Shown: positions 52,049 to 61,492, counted from the stretch's first letter. The stretch is DNA of 64,000 nt from G958295645 sp965242735 (GCA_965242735.1 OZ251497.1:2728001-2792000); one strand, 5' to 3'. The notes: generated by a model not told the origin, from the letters alone. Translations and numbers: made by a program.

Positions 52049-52742
52049 GCTTGCGTTTCGCCGGCTCTTCGGAATGGAGCTTCGGCGCAACGCGAAGTCC
52101 TTCGTCATGCTGGTCGTGCTGGGCTCCCTCGCGCCGCTGGCCTTCGTCATGCTGGACAGGAGTCCGCTCTTTGCGCTGGCGGTCGTGATGCTGCTGCCCG
52201 TGTCGACCGGAGGCGCCATGAGCCTGAGGGACAAGCTTGTGGGCGATGCGCAGTTCTTCCAGGGACTGCCCGTGAGCGGGCATCTCTACGGCGCGTCGTT
52301 GCTTGCCGTGCTGGCGATCCAGGGCGCGATGGCCATCGGATTCGTGCTCCCCTACGCGTGGCAGCCGTACTTGGCGCTCGGACTTGGGGGCGCCGGGCTC
52401 TTCGTCGCCGCGGCGCTGGCCCTCGGTTGGGCGAGCTGGGCGGCAACGGCGCTGCTTGCCGCGGCGACGCTGAGATTCCCCATGGAACGGGCGTTCGGCT
52501 GGGCGCTCCTCGGGATGTTGGGCTTCGGCGCGGCCTTCGATCGGTTCGCTTGGCCCCGCTTGGCGCCCCTTTTGGGTCTGGAACAGGTCCATCGGGCAAT
52601 CGCCTGGGTGCTAACCCCGGTGGGCACGGCCGTGGCCATCCTGGTCGTCGGCGCGTTGGGCGCCGCCGTGCTCGCGCTCTCGATGCGCTGGCTGCGGGCG
52701 GGGATCGAAGGATACCGCCGAGAAGACCACGCCGTGATCTAG
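52023..52742 (+). CDS. ABC transporter permease of the peptide cassette
   Basis: This 239-residue protein has a short cytoplasmic N-terminus and about six membrane segments, starting FVMLVVLGSLAPLAFVML and ending VGTAVAILVVGALGAAVLALS, with no nucleotide-binding domain. It pairs with the overlapping ABC ATPase. It is the last gene of the peptide cassette; its TAG stop and that of the opposing MMPL gene share CTAG. Confidence 0.8.
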   Translation: MRYCKPDNRLAFRRLFGMELRRNAKSFVMLVVLGSLAPLAFVMLDRSPLFALAVVMLLPVSTGGAMSLRDKLVGDAQFFQGLPVSGHLYGASLLAVLAIQGAMAIGFVLPYAWQPYLALGLGGAGLFVAAALALGWASWAATALLAAATLRFPMERAFGWALLGMLGFGAAFDRFAWPRLAPLLGLEQVHRAIAWVLTPVGTAVAILVVGALGAAVLALSMRWLRAGIEGYRREDHAVI

Positions 52743-54970
52743 CCGGGCTCCGGCTCGCGCGCCTCGGCTGGCCCGGCGCGCCCCCGCATCAGCGCCGGAA
52801 GCGCCAGGAGCGTGGCGAAGCAAGCCGTCGCCGCTCCGAGCAGGACGGCCAAGCCGAACCGGCGCGTCGGCGGGAAGTCCGAGAGAACGAAGATGCCGAA
52901 GCCGACGCAGACGATGGCGCATGCGGCGGTCACAGGTCGCGCCAGCGAGTCGGCCGCGGCGGACCACGCGCCCGAGACGCCGCGGCGCCGGCCTTCGAGC
53001 CGAGCGCGCATCGCCAAGTGGATCATCGAGTCCACGCCCATGGCGAGCGCGACGTTGGCCGCCGGAGACGCGACGATGTCGACGGCTATCCCCAAGTGGC
53101 CGAACGATCCGAGCACGACGCACGGGATCGCGGCCAAGCAGGCCAGCATGGACGCAGTCCCGCGCGCGCTTCCCGCAACCCGCAACCCGACAAGGACGAA
53201 CAGCGCAAGCAGCCCGCCGACGCCCGTCTTGAGGCTCGTGGCGATCAGCTGCCCCAAGCGGTCCTGTAGTTCGTAGAGGCCTCCGGTCGCCAGGACCCGC
53301 AGGCCGGCCGTCTCGGCGTGCCCCGCGAGCCGGGCGACGGCCTCTCGACGCTTCTCGGTCCTTTCGCCTTCTCTCATGCGGATCGAATACAGGACTTCGC
53401 GCCGGTCCTCGCGGAAGAAGCCGCGCCCGATGCCGCCCATCTCGGGCCGGTCGAGCAGGCCAAGCAGCAGCGGCACGGGCAGAAAGCGCGCCAAGGGCTG
53501 CTCTCGCGCGTGCGCCAGCAACGGCGCGGGCGACAGCACGATGCCAGTGGCGGGGTCGGCCTCCAGCGAGTCCTGGAGATCCCAGAGGCGCGCGTAGGCG
53601 GACAGGTTGTCCAGGCGTTCGCCGTCCGCGCCGCCCACGGCCAGGAGAAGCGGACTGCTGCCCCCTTCGCGGTCGATGGCTTCCAGACCGGGACGAACCG
53701 GCCCAGCCGGATCGAAGTAGCTGAGCAGCGTGGGGTCGGTGTCCAGCCGCGCGATGCCCGTGCCGGCCGCCGCGACGCCGAGGCCCAGCGCCGCCAACGA
53801 GAGCATGCCCAACGCCGGAACGCGGCGCGGCGAGCCGGCATTGCCGGGAGTCCGCGAGCCGCCGCCTAGCACGCGGTGCGTGTACGCCTCGCGTGCGCGG
53901 CGCAGCGGCCCGGCGCTCCGACGCGAGCCCCTCTTCTCGCGGCGGCCGGGGCGCGCGATCCGCAACCACGCCGGCAAGATCGTGAACGCGCAGGCGAACG
54001 CGACGGCGGCGCCGATGGCTCCCGCCGCCCCCAGCTCCCGCAGCGGCCGCGCCGGGGCCAGCAGGAGACTCGAGAATCCGAGCGCCGTCGTGACCATGCA
54101 CCACGCCGAAGGCGGCGCCGTACGGGCGACCGCTTCGGCGACCGGGCTTCTGCTCGGCGGACCGGCGCGCGCCGTGCCGACGCCGGCCGCGTCGCGCCAG
54201 TTGGCCGCCAGAAAGACCGCATGCGACAGCGTCAGCACGAACACGATTGTCGCGATGTTGGCCGTCAGAAGCCCGATGCCGATGCCCGCCGCGGCAGCGG
54301 CCAGCAACGTGGCCGCGCTGGCCGACACGCAGGCGAGCAGCGTGCCGGCCACCACGCGCGCGTCCCGGTAGACCAGCCAAGCCATCAATCCGAAGGCCGC
54401 GAACGCCACAGCGCTGAACACGGCCAAGTCCCGCGTCAAGCCCCGCCGAATCCTCTCCACGATCAACGGCGTTCCCGACGCGGCCAGCCCGAAGTCCGCG
54501 CCCTCGTGCGTCTCCAGGGCCGTCTCGATCCCGTTCGCCAACGCGCGGGCGTCGTGCTCTCCAAGCTGCGCCAAGACGTTCGTGGCGCCCGCGCCCGCCG
54601 GCTCCAGCGCCCGGCGCCACAACGGACTCGTTCGGTTCTGGTTGGCGACCGAGAACACGCCTTCCACGCCGGGCACCGAGTCCAACGCCCTGCCCAGCGC
54701 CTCCACGCGCGCCACGTAGGCGGGCGACTCGGTGTCCGACGCCGCGGCCCTGACGATCAAGGTCTCGCCCGCCGGATACCGTTCGGCCAGCTCTCGGGAG
54801 GCCTCCAGCTGGGGGTCGCCCGGCGCGAAGAAGAAATCCGCCTCCACACGGGGGGCCAAGTCGACGCGCAGCGCCACCCCGGCGACCAAGACCGCGGCGA
54901 CAACCAAGGACGCGACGACGGGCATCACACGATTCTGCGCCAGCCTGGAGCGAGTCCGAGCAAGGGCCAA
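52739..54970 (-). CDS. MMPL/RND-type (HAE3) exporter
   Basis: The 743-residue protein has two repeats of the RND/MMPL fold: a first membrane helix (VVASLVVAAVLVAGVAL), a periplasmic domain, five grouped helices around IVFVLTLSHAVFLA, then a second half with the same order ending in the AMGVDSMIHLAMR segment. HAE3-type members carry lipids or hydrophobic compounds such as hopanoids; the substrate here is unknown. The TTG at 54970 has AGGAGG ten nt upstream and is preferred over a TTG 27 nt further out. Confidence 0.83.
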   Translation of the reverse strand: MALARTRSRLAQNRVMPVVASLVVAAVLVAGVALRVDLAPRVEADFFFAPGDPQLEASRELAERYPAGETLIVRAAASDTESPAYVARVEALGRALDSVPGVEGVFSVANQNRTSPLWRRALEPAGAGATNVLAQLGEHDARALANGIETALETHEGADFGLAASGTPLIVERIRRGLTRDLAVFSAVAFAAFGLMAWLVYRDARVVAGTLLACVSASAATLLAAAAAGIGIGLLTANIATIVFVLTLSHAVFLAANWRDAAGVGTARAGPPSRSPVAEAVARTAPPSAWCMVTTALGFSSLLLAPARPLRELGAAGAIGAAVAFACAFTILPAWLRIARPGRREKRGSRRSAGPLRRAREAYTHRVLGGGSRTPGNAGSPRRVPALGMLSLAALGLGVAAAGTGIARLDTDPTLLSYFDPAGPVRPGLEAIDREGGSSPLLLAVGGADGERLDNLSAYARLWDLQDSLEADPATGIVLSPAPLLAHAREQPLARFLPVPLLLGLLDRPEMGGIGRGFFREDRREVLYSIRMREGERTEKRREAVARLAGHAETAGLRVLATGGLYELQDRLGQLIATSLKTGVGGLLALFVLVGLRVAGSARGTASMLACLAAIPCVVLGSFGHLGIAVDIVASPAANVALAMGVDSMIHLAMRARLEGRRRGVSGAWSAAADSLARPVTAACAIVCVGFGIFVLSDFPPTRRFGLAVLLGAATACFATLLALPALMRGRAGPAEAREPEPG

Positions 54971-55097
54971 GGGGCCTTCGCCTCCTTCAGGGGCCAAGTC
55001 GGTGGCTTATCTTATGCTATCGCGATGCGCGGAGCGACGCCGGGGCCTGCCGTCCCGCGGCCGCGCGACGCCAACGACGCGACCACGAGGGGGCGAC

Positions 55098-55649
55098 GTG
55101 GCTGGTTCAACATGGGGATTTTCGGTCCGCGGGCGACGGGCGCTTCGCGCGATCGGGGCGACGGCGACCCTGCCGGTCGGCTTGGCGGCGGCGCTGGCAA
55201 CCGGCGGCGGCGCAAGCTTGGCGGGGGAAGGCGCCGCGTTGCCGCGCGCAGCCGAGCCCCAGGACGCCGAGGCCGAAGTGCGCGCAGCTCTCGAAGCCGC
55301 CGTGGCCGCTTGGTCGGCGGGCGACTTCGAGACCTTCGCGAGCCAGTACGACGAGGGCGTGCGCGGCTTCTTCCTGGACGGCGCGCCCCTGACGCGCGGC
55401 TTCGACGTGGCGGCGCTGCGCGTGGCCCACGACGCGGGCCTGACCGCCACCGTCTCGATTCGCGAGGCGGACGTTCGCGTGCTGGACGGCACGGCCGTGA
55501 CGGTCGCCTATCTCGACGGAACGATCAACTTGCCCGGCGGGGCGGGCGCCGTCGGCGGCACATGGCGGTACTCGGACACGCGCGTCCGGCGCGACGACGG
55601 ATGGAAGATCGTCCAATATCACCTGTCCGATCTCGCCGGAGGGCGCTGA
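55098..55649 (+). CDS. Secreted NTF2/SnoaL-like (DUF4440-type) protein
   Basis: A signal-type N-terminus (LPVGLAAALATGGGASLAGEG) is followed by an NTF2-like domain: AEVRAALEAAVAAWSAGDFETFASQY, a GFDVAALR segment, and the closing strand DGWKIVQYHLSDL. These are typical of DUF4440/SnoaL-like proteins of unclear role. The GTG at 55098 gives 183 residues; an ATG at 55014 would add 28 low-complexity residues. Its TGA overlaps the M28 peptidase ATG, which begins an operon of overlapping genes. Confidence 0.68.
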   Translation: MAGSTWGFSVRGRRALRAIGATATLPVGLAAALATGGGASLAGEGAALPRAAEPQDAEAEVRAALEAAVAAWSAGDFETFASQYDEGVRGFFLDGAPLTRGFDVAALRVAHDAGLTATVSIREADVRVLDGTAVTVAYLDGTINLPGGAGAVGGTWRYSDTRVRRDDGWKIVQYHLSDLAGGR

Positions 55650-57415
55650 TGCCCGCCACGAAGACCAAGGCCGCGGCGGAGGACCCGATCCCCGCGTTCG
55701 AGGCCGTAGCGTCTTTCGACCTGGGATGGAGCCTGCTGGAGCGGTTCTCCATCCTGGTCCGCGAGTCCGGGTCTCTCGACGAGCGCACCGCCGCGCGCTT
55801 CATCACTTCGCGCTTGGAGACGCTGGGCATCCCCCACGAGGTGCACGAGCCGGAACTCTACCTGTCGATTCCGCGCGAGGGCTCGGTGGAAGCAGGCGAC
55901 GCGCGCTTCGAGGCCAAGCCCTCGTCGTTCTCCCGCTCCACGCATCCGGACGGGCTGTCGGCCGCCGCCGTGCACGTGCCGTCCGCCCCGGCCGAGGGCC
56001 CGGACGGCCTCCCCGACGATCGCGCTCCGGAGGAGTTCCCGGACGTAAGGGGCAAGATCGTCGTGACGGAGGGCTTCGCCTCGGCCGAGTCGGTCGCCCG
56101 GCTGGAGGAGGCCGGCGCCGCCGCCCAGATCTACGTCAATCCAGGGAGCCGGGTCCATTGGGGCATCTGCACGACCCTCTGGGGCACGCCCGGCGATTCC
56201 CAGCGGAAGGCCACGCCCAAGACGCCGACAGCGGCGATCAGCCGCCCCGACGGCGACGCCCTTCTCGCGGCCCTGGACGACGGCCTGGAGCAGATCACGT
56301 TGCGCACCCGGCTGGACGAGGCGTGGTACCCGTGCCTGCTTCCCGTCGCCCATATCCACGGCAAGGAAGAGGAATACGTCCTCGCGCACGGCCACTACGA
56401 TTCGTGGGACGTCGGCATCGGCGACAACGCCGTCGGAAACGCCACGCTGCTCGAGCTCGCCCGCGTGTTCCACGAAAACCGCGGACGGCTCCGCCGTTCG
56501 CTCAAGGTGGCATGGTGGCCCGGCCACGCCACCGGCCTTTGCGCGGGCTCGGCTTGGTACGCGGACCGTTTCGCGATCGACCTGTCGCGCTATTGCGTGG
56601 CGACGGTCAACGTCGACTCGCCCGGTTGCTGGGGGGCCACCGAGTACGACCAAGTGGCTTGGATGGCCGAGACGGAGGAGGTCTGCAAGAGCGCCATCAA
56701 GGCCGTGACCCGGAAGAAGGCCGTCCGGCAGAGGCCGCCGAGAGCCGGGGACTATTCGTTCAACCAGCTCGGCCTGTCGTCCTTCTTCATGCTCCTTTCC
56801 AACATCCCGGAGCCGGAGCGGGCGCGGCTCGGCTTCTATCCCGTCGACGGATGCGGCGGCAACATCGCCTGGCACACGGAGCGAGACCGCATCGGCATCG
56901 CCGACCGCGACAACTTGATTCGCGACCTCAAGGTGTATTCGCACGCGATCGGACGCTTTCTCACCGACGAAGTCCTGCCGCTCGACTTCCGGGCGACCGT
57001 CAGGGAAATCGACGAGGCGCTCGCCGAGTACGAAGCCGCGCTCGGCAAGCGGCTGAACCTCAAGCCGTTGCGCTTGACCTTCAACGGAATGGCCCAGCGG
57101 GTCGATGCCCTCTACCAGCGCATCAGGAAGAGCGACGCCGATCCGGCGCGCGCGAACGCCGCTCTGTTGCGGCTCGGGCGCGCGCTCGTTCCCTTGAACT
57201 ATTCGATTGGCGACCGCTTCGAGCACGACCCGGCGTTGCCCTTGGCGCCGCTGCCCAAGCTGGCCCGGGCCCGCGAGGTGGCGGCGATGGAGGAATCCGA
57301 CCCGGAGCGCGTGCCGTTCCTGCTCTGCGAGCTGCAACGCCAAGCGAACAAGGTGGCGCACTTGGTGGCCCAGGCGCGCCAAGCCGCGGACGAGGACGTG
57401 AGGCGCCCAAAATGA
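55649..57415 (+). CDS. M28 family metallopeptidase with PA domain
   Basis: The 588-residue protein has an N-terminal peptidase part, a PA-like insert (residues about 80-210, KIVVTEGFASAESV), and an M28 zinc site: HGHYDSWDVGIGDNAVGNATLLELARVF, WWPGHATGLCAGSAWYADRF and later NVDSP. M28 enzymes remove N-terminal residues or cleave carboxy-terminal ones using two zinc ions. No signal peptide is seen, so it may be cytoplasmic. The equivalent of the usual catalytic Glu is not clear (WPGHATG where WxxEExG is common), which may alter activity. It overlaps its neighbours at both ends. Confidence 0.8.
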   Translation: MPATKTKAAAEDPIPAFEAVASFDLGWSLLERFSILVRESGSLDERTAARFITSRLETLGIPHEVHEPELYLSIPREGSVEAGDARFEAKPSSFSRSTHPDGLSAAAVHVPSAPAEGPDGLPDDRAPEEFPDVRGKIVVTEGFASAESVARLEEAGAAAQIYVNPGSRVHWGICTTLWGTPGDSQRKATPKTPTAAISRPDGDALLAALDDGLEQITLRTRLDEAWYPCLLPVAHIHGKEEEYVLAHGHYDSWDVGIGDNAVGNATLLELARVFHENRGRLRRSLKVAWWPGHATGLCAGSAWYADRFAIDLSRYCVATVNVDSPGCWGATEYDQVAWMAETEEVCKSAIKAVTRKKAVRQRPPRAGDYSFNQLGLSSFFMLLSNIPEPERARLGFYPVDGCGGNIAWHTERDRIGIADRDNLIRDLKVYSHAIGRFLTDEVLPLDFRATVREIDEALAEYEAALGKRLNLKPLRLTFNGMAQRVDALYQRIRKSDADPARANAALLRLGRALVPLNYSIGDRFEHDPALPLAPLPKLARAREVAAMEESDPERVPFLLCELQRQANKVAHLVAQARQAADEDVRRPK

Positions 57416-58524
57416 CGGACGGAGAGCGAGGTCCGGCGAACCGGCCCCGACCCCACGGCCGACGGCTGGCGGCCTCCGGCGCGGCCCTGGTCCTCGTGGC
57501 GGGGGCCGCCGCGCAGGACGCGACGGCGTGGCAGGCCGGCGCCGCGGAGCGCGTCTACGTCGCGAACCAAGCCAGCGCCAGCGTGTCGGTCGTGGACGCC
57601 GAGTCCGGCGCCGTCGTCGAGACCGTGGAGCTCGCGGAACTCGGGTTCGACGCCAACTCGCGGCCGCACGACACGGCCGTGGAACCGGACGGCAGCCACT
57701 GGTACGTGTCGCTGATCGGAGGCGGCCACGTGCTGCGCTTCACGTCCCGCAACGAGCCCGCCGGCCGGGTGGCCTTCGAGACGCCCGGGCTGCTCGCCGT
57801 CGACGCGGCGTCCGACCTCCTCTACGTCGGCCGCTCGATGATGGCGGTCAATCCGCCGCAAAGGATCGGCGCCATCGACCGGCGCCGGATGACCATCGAA
57901 GAAGTCGACGTGTTCTTTCCGCGGCCCCATGCGCTGGCCGTGGACCCGGGCCGGGCGCGCGTGTTCTCGGCTTCGCTCGTCGAGAACCGGATGGCCCTGG
58001 TGGACGCCGGTTCCGGTCAAGTGGACTTGGTGGACGTCCCGGGCCCGCAGCAGCACACGCTCGTGCAGTTCGCGTTGTCGCCCGACGGATCCCGCTTCGT
58101 CGCCACCGCGCAGCTGACCGGCAAGCTGCTCGTCTTCGACGCCGCGCAAGGCCGGCTGACGGCCGAGCTGGACGTGGGGACGCAGCCGTGGCATCCCGTC
58201 TTCTCCGCGGACGGCGAGCGCGTCTACTTCGGCGCGAAGGACGACGACGCGGTGGTGGTGGTGAACGCCCGCACGTGGCAAGTGGAGAAGCGCATCACGG
58301 CGCCCGGCATCGCGGAACCGCACGGCAGCGCCGTCACGGCCGACGGGCGCTGGCTCTTCGTGTCCAACCGCAACGTGAAGGGAACCTACGAGCCCCGCGG
58401 TCCGGTGGAACGGAATTCCGACGTGGGCACGCTGGTGAAGATCGACACGCGCTCGCTCGAGGTCGTGCAGACCATCGAAGTCGGCGCCTATCCCGCGGGC
58501 ATCTCCATCGGTCCGGCGCGCTAG
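57412..58524 (+). CDS. YVTN-type beta-propeller secreted protein
   Basis: The 370-residue protein has a signal peptide (GAALVLVAGAAAQ) and then YVTN-like blades: RVYVANQASASVSVVDAESG, FQFALSPDGSRF-type strands, VYFGAKDDDAVVVVNARTW and a final GAYPAGISIGP. Such proteins bind ligands or are surface-associated; some carry out oxidoreduction. The ATG overlaps the M28 stop (ATGA). Confidence 0.8.
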   Translation: MTDGERGPANRPRPHGRRLAASGAALVLVAGAAAQDATAWQAGAAERVYVANQASASVSVVDAESGAVVETVELAELGFDANSRPHDTAVEPDGSHWYVSLIGGGHVLRFTSRNEPAGRVAFETPGLLAVDAASDLLYVGRSMMAVNPPQRIGAIDRRRMTIEEVDVFFPRPHALAVDPGRARVFSASLVENRMALVDAGSGQVDLVDVPGPQQHTLVQFALSPDGSRFVATAQLTGKLLVFDAAQGRLTAELDVGTQPWHPVFSADGERVYFGAKDDDAVVVVNARTWQVEKRITAPGIAEPHGSAVTADGRWLFVSNRNVKGTYEPRGPVERNSDVGTLVKIDTRSLEVVQTIEVGAYPAGISIGPAR

Positions 58525-58567
58525 GCGCGTGCGCCGGCCTGCACAGCCCGAACGCGGCTCTTCCAAG

Positions 58568-60532
58568 ATGCGACCGTCGCCCAAGACACGGGGCCGCTTC
58601 GTGCTCCCGGCTCCCGCCGACGCCGACGCGCGCGCCGCGGAAACGGCGCCGGCCGCGCCTCGCCGAGCCATCTTCGCAACCTTGGGACTTGCCCTCTGCG
58701 CCGCCTGCGGTCCCTCCTTGCCGCCGGCGCCCTCGCCCCCGGCCGAGCCCGGATGGGAGCGCGTCGTGCACCAGATCCCGGTGACCGGCGAGGACGGCCG
58801 GCCGTTCGACCATCCCTTCCTCGGCGGCTTCAACTTGCCGCGTCCGCAGCTCGCCGACGCCGACGGGGACGGCGACGCGGACCTGTTCCTTCAGGAAGCG
58901 TCCGATCGCGTGATGTACTTCGAGAACACGGGCGGCGCGGAGGGCGGCCGCTTCCGCTGGGTGACGGACTGGCTCGGCCGGCGCTCCGTCGGCGAATGGT
59001 ACCGTCTGGCCGACTTGGACCTGGACGGCGACTTGGACCTCCTGGCCGAGTCTCCCTTCAGCTACATCCGCTACTACCGCAACGACGGCGGCCCGCCCGA
59101 GTCCGCGTTCGTGCTCGCCGCGGACACGCTTCGCGACGTGAACGGGCAGCCGATCTTCTCCGACCGGCAGAACATCCCCAACGCGGCCGACATCGACTGC
59201 AACGACCGCGTCGACCTGCTCATCGGGCGTCTGACAGGCACGATCACGCGCTACGAAGCCGTCGAGACCGCGCCGGGCGACGTCCCGCGCTTCGCCCACG
59301 TCACCGACTCCTTCCAAGACATCGAGATCGTGGCTGCCCTCCAAGGCGACGACAGCAAGCACGGCGCCAATACCATGGCCCTGGGAGACGTGGACGCGGA
59401 CGGCGACCCGGACCTCTTCTGGGGCGACTTCTTCGAGGCCGGGCTCCTCTTCATCGAGAACACGGGCACCTGCGCCCATCCGTCTCTCCGGGGCGCGCCC
59501 CGGCCGTTCCCCCACGGCGATCCCGTCCGCACGTCCGGCTACAACGCGCCCGCCCTCGGAGACGTGGACATGGACGGCGACCTCGACTTGGTCATGGGCG
59601 TGCTGGGCGGCGCCTTCAACCCGAACGCCACGTCGGTCGAGAACCTCCACCTGTTCACCCAGCAGGACGGCGGCTTCGCCCACGCCACGTCCCGGCTGAT
59701 CCGAACGCTCGACGTCGGCAGCGAGTCCTGGCCCGCGCTCGCGGATGTGGACGGCGACGGCGACCTCGACATGCTCGTGTCCAACAAGATCGAGCCGGGC
59801 GACGCCGCCACGGGCCGCCTCTTCCTCTTCGAGAACACGGGCCGCCCCTCGGCCCCCGCGTTCGCGGCGCGCGGCCCCGTGCCCGGACTGCCTTCCGGCT
59901 ACCACTACGCGCCGGCGTTCGGAGACCTGGACGCCGACGGCGACCTCGACATGCTTCTCGGCACTTGGCAGGACCGCATCGCGTACTTCCGCAACGACGC
60001 AGCGGCGCGTCCCGGCAGCGGCGCCGAAGCTGCGCTGGCCGGCCTCGTGCTGGCCGACTCGGCGATCGTCACGCTCACGAGAGGACGCAACGCCACGCCG
60101 ACGCTGGCCGACCTGGACGCCGACGGCGACCTGGACCTGCTGATCGGCGAGGCGTCGGGCACGCTCAACTACTACCGCAACGAAGGCGGCCCCCGCGCAC
60201 CGGTCTTCGCACTGGTCTCCGACGAGTTCCAGGACATCGATCCGGGCAGGCGCAGCGTCCCCGCCTTGCTCGACCTGGACGTGGACGGAGACCTGGACCT
60301 GGTCGTCGGGGCCGAGTCCGGCGGGCTGCACGTGTACGTGAACGAGGGTTCGCGCTCGGCGCCGGCGTTCGTGGCCGGAGGGCTGCTCGGCCCCGCCACG
60401 CCCGGCTTCGCCGCGCCCGCGTTCGGCGACTTGGATGCCGACGGAGACGCGGACCTGGCGGCCGGATCGGTCGGCGGCGGTCTCTTTCTCTACCTCGGAA
60501 CCGGCGGGGAAGCCCCCGGGAGCGGCCGGTGA
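58568..60532 (+). CDS. FG-GAP/VCBS repeat lipoprotein
   Basis: The 654-residue protein has a long N-terminus then a lipobox (GLALCAACGP), followed by eight or more calcium-binding FG-GAP/VCBS repeats with the motif DxDxDGDxDLL (for example LADLDLDGDLDLL, LGDVDADGDPDLF, FGDLDADGDLDML) between YxxNxG strands. It forms an integrin-alpha-like propeller on the cell surface. The ATG at 58568 lies 43 nt after the YVTN gene; a GTG at 58529 is possible. Its stop overlaps the next GTG start. Confidence 0.85.
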   Translation: MRPSPKTRGRFVLPAPADADARAAETAPAAPRRAIFATLGLALCAACGPSLPPAPSPPAEPGWERVVHQIPVTGEDGRPFDHPFLGGFNLPRPQLADADGDGDADLFLQEASDRVMYFENTGGAEGGRFRWVTDWLGRRSVGEWYRLADLDLDGDLDLLAESPFSYIRYYRNDGGPPESAFVLAADTLRDVNGQPIFSDRQNIPNAADIDCNDRVDLLIGRLTGTITRYEAVETAPGDVPRFAHVTDSFQDIEIVAALQGDDSKHGANTMALGDVDADGDPDLFWGDFFEAGLLFIENTGTCAHPSLRGAPRPFPHGDPVRTSGYNAPALGDVDMDGDLDLVMGVLGGAFNPNATSVENLHLFTQQDGGFAHATSRLIRTLDVGSESWPALADVDGDGDLDMLVSNKIEPGDAATGRLFLFENTGRPSAPAFAARGPVPGLPSGYHYAPAFGDLDADGDLDMLLGTWQDRIAYFRNDAAARPGSGAEAALAGLVLADSAIVTLTRGRNATPTLADLDADGDLDLLIGEASGTLNYYRNEGGPRAPVFALVSDEFQDIDPGRRSVPALLDLDVDGDLDLVVGAESGGLHVYVNEGSRSAPAFVAGGLLGPATPGFAAPAFGDLDADGDADLAAGSVGGGLFLYLGTGGEAPGSGR

Positions 60533-61041
60533 ACCTCGACGACGTCCGGGCGGTGATCGAGAGCGCCAAGGCGCGAGACAGCGGCCAGCTCGAGGCGTTC
60601 GTGCGCGCGATGGCGCCCACGGCCACCAACGCGGAAGTGGCCGAGGCGGTCGATCTCGCCGTTGAAGTGGTCGAGACGGTGCCGGTGCTGCTGGCGCGGG
60701 CGGAGCAAGCCGCGGAAGAGCGCCACCTGGGGCTGGTCGTCATGCCGCTCCTCGAGCACGCCGCCCGCTACTTCGTGGACCCGGCCGACCTGATCCCGGA
60801 GATGACGCAAGGCATGGCCGGCCTGCTGGACGACACGTACTTGGCCCTGCGCATCCTGGAGAACCTCAACCGGGGCCCGCACGCCTTGTTCGACGCCGAA
60901 TTCGACGAGCCGCTGCGCTTCCTGCGCCGCTTGGTGGGTCCCGACATCAGCCGCAAGCTGGACTCGACGTCGCTGTATGCCCTGCAGGACGTCTCGACCC
61001 TGGTCACGCGCGTCTGGATGGAGATGGGACAGCCGAGCTGA
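60529..61041 (+). CDS. DUF1232/YkvA-like small protein
   Basis: This 170-residue protein is mostly helical and acidic, and contains ARYFVDPADLIPEMTQGMAGLLDDTYLALRILENLN, the signature of DUF1232 (YkvA) proteins, in which DLIPD and LLDD segments follow a hydrophobic helix. The function of this family is not established. The GTG at 60529 overlaps the FG-GAP stop as GTGA, so it ends the operon starting with the NTF2-like gene. Confidence 0.72.
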   Translation: MNLDDVRAVIESAKARDSGQLEAFVRAMAPTATNAEVAEAVDLAVEVVETVPVLLARAEQAAEERHLGLVVMPLLEHAARYFVDPADLIPEMTQGMAGLLDDTYLALRILENLNRGPHALFDAEFDEPLRFLRRLVGPDISRKLDSTSLYALQDVSTLVTRVWMEMGQPS

Positions 61042-61147
61042 GCCGGGCCGCCGTCGCCGGAGGAGGACCGGCCAAACTGGATCGCCATGCCGTGGTGGGG
61101 GCGCGGAGGGCGCCGCGCACTACCGGGGGAAACCGCCGGCCGGCGCG

Positions 61148-61168
61148 CCTCGTAGCCCTCCTACGAGG
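61148..61168 (+). terminator. Hairpin after the YkvA-like gene
   Basis: CCTCGTAG (61148-61155) and CTACGAGG (61161-61168) form a perfect 8-bp stem around a 5-nt loop, followed by TTT. It lies 107 nt after the YkvA-like stop and 30 nt before the next gene; it may end the operon or attenuate the downstream transcript. Confidence 0.55.
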
Positions 61169-61198
61169 TTTCACTCGACAAGACAGGAGATGCGAGAG

Positions 61199-61492
61199 AT
61201 GATAGAGATGATCGTGACGGGCTTGGTCGCGGGCGTGGGCGTGTTCGGGCACGTCAAAGCCAGGGACTTCGTGCGCAGACGGCTTCGCTTCACCAAGTTC
61301 GTGAAGAAGCCCATGCGCCTGGGCGTCGGGGCGGGCTTGGCGACGCTGGCGGTGGCCGTGCCCGCGGTGGCCCTGTTGCCTGCCGTGGGCGCGGGAACCG
61401 CGATCTTTCTCGGATTCGCCGTCGGCGCCGGAACGGGCTTGGGCGCTCGAGACGTGCAAGGGAACAAGGCGTTGCCGAGGATGGACGACTGA
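61199..61492 (+). CDS. Small membrane protein of unknown function (97 aa)
   Basis: The 97-residue protein starts MIEMIVTGLVAGVGVFGHV and has a hydrophobic N-terminus, a basic segment (KARDFVRRRLRFTKFVKKP), then a long hydrophobic Ala/Val/Gly region that could form two membrane helices. AGGAGA lies eight nt upstream of the ATG chosen; another ATG nine nt before is too near the binding site. Its stop overlaps the CTG thought to start the MFS transporter. I do not recognise a family. Confidence 0.6.
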   Translation: MIEMIVTGLVAGVGVFGHVKARDFVRRRLRFTKFVKKPMRLGVGAGLATLAVAVPAVALLPAVGAGTAIFLGFAVGAGTGLGARDVQGNKALPRMDD

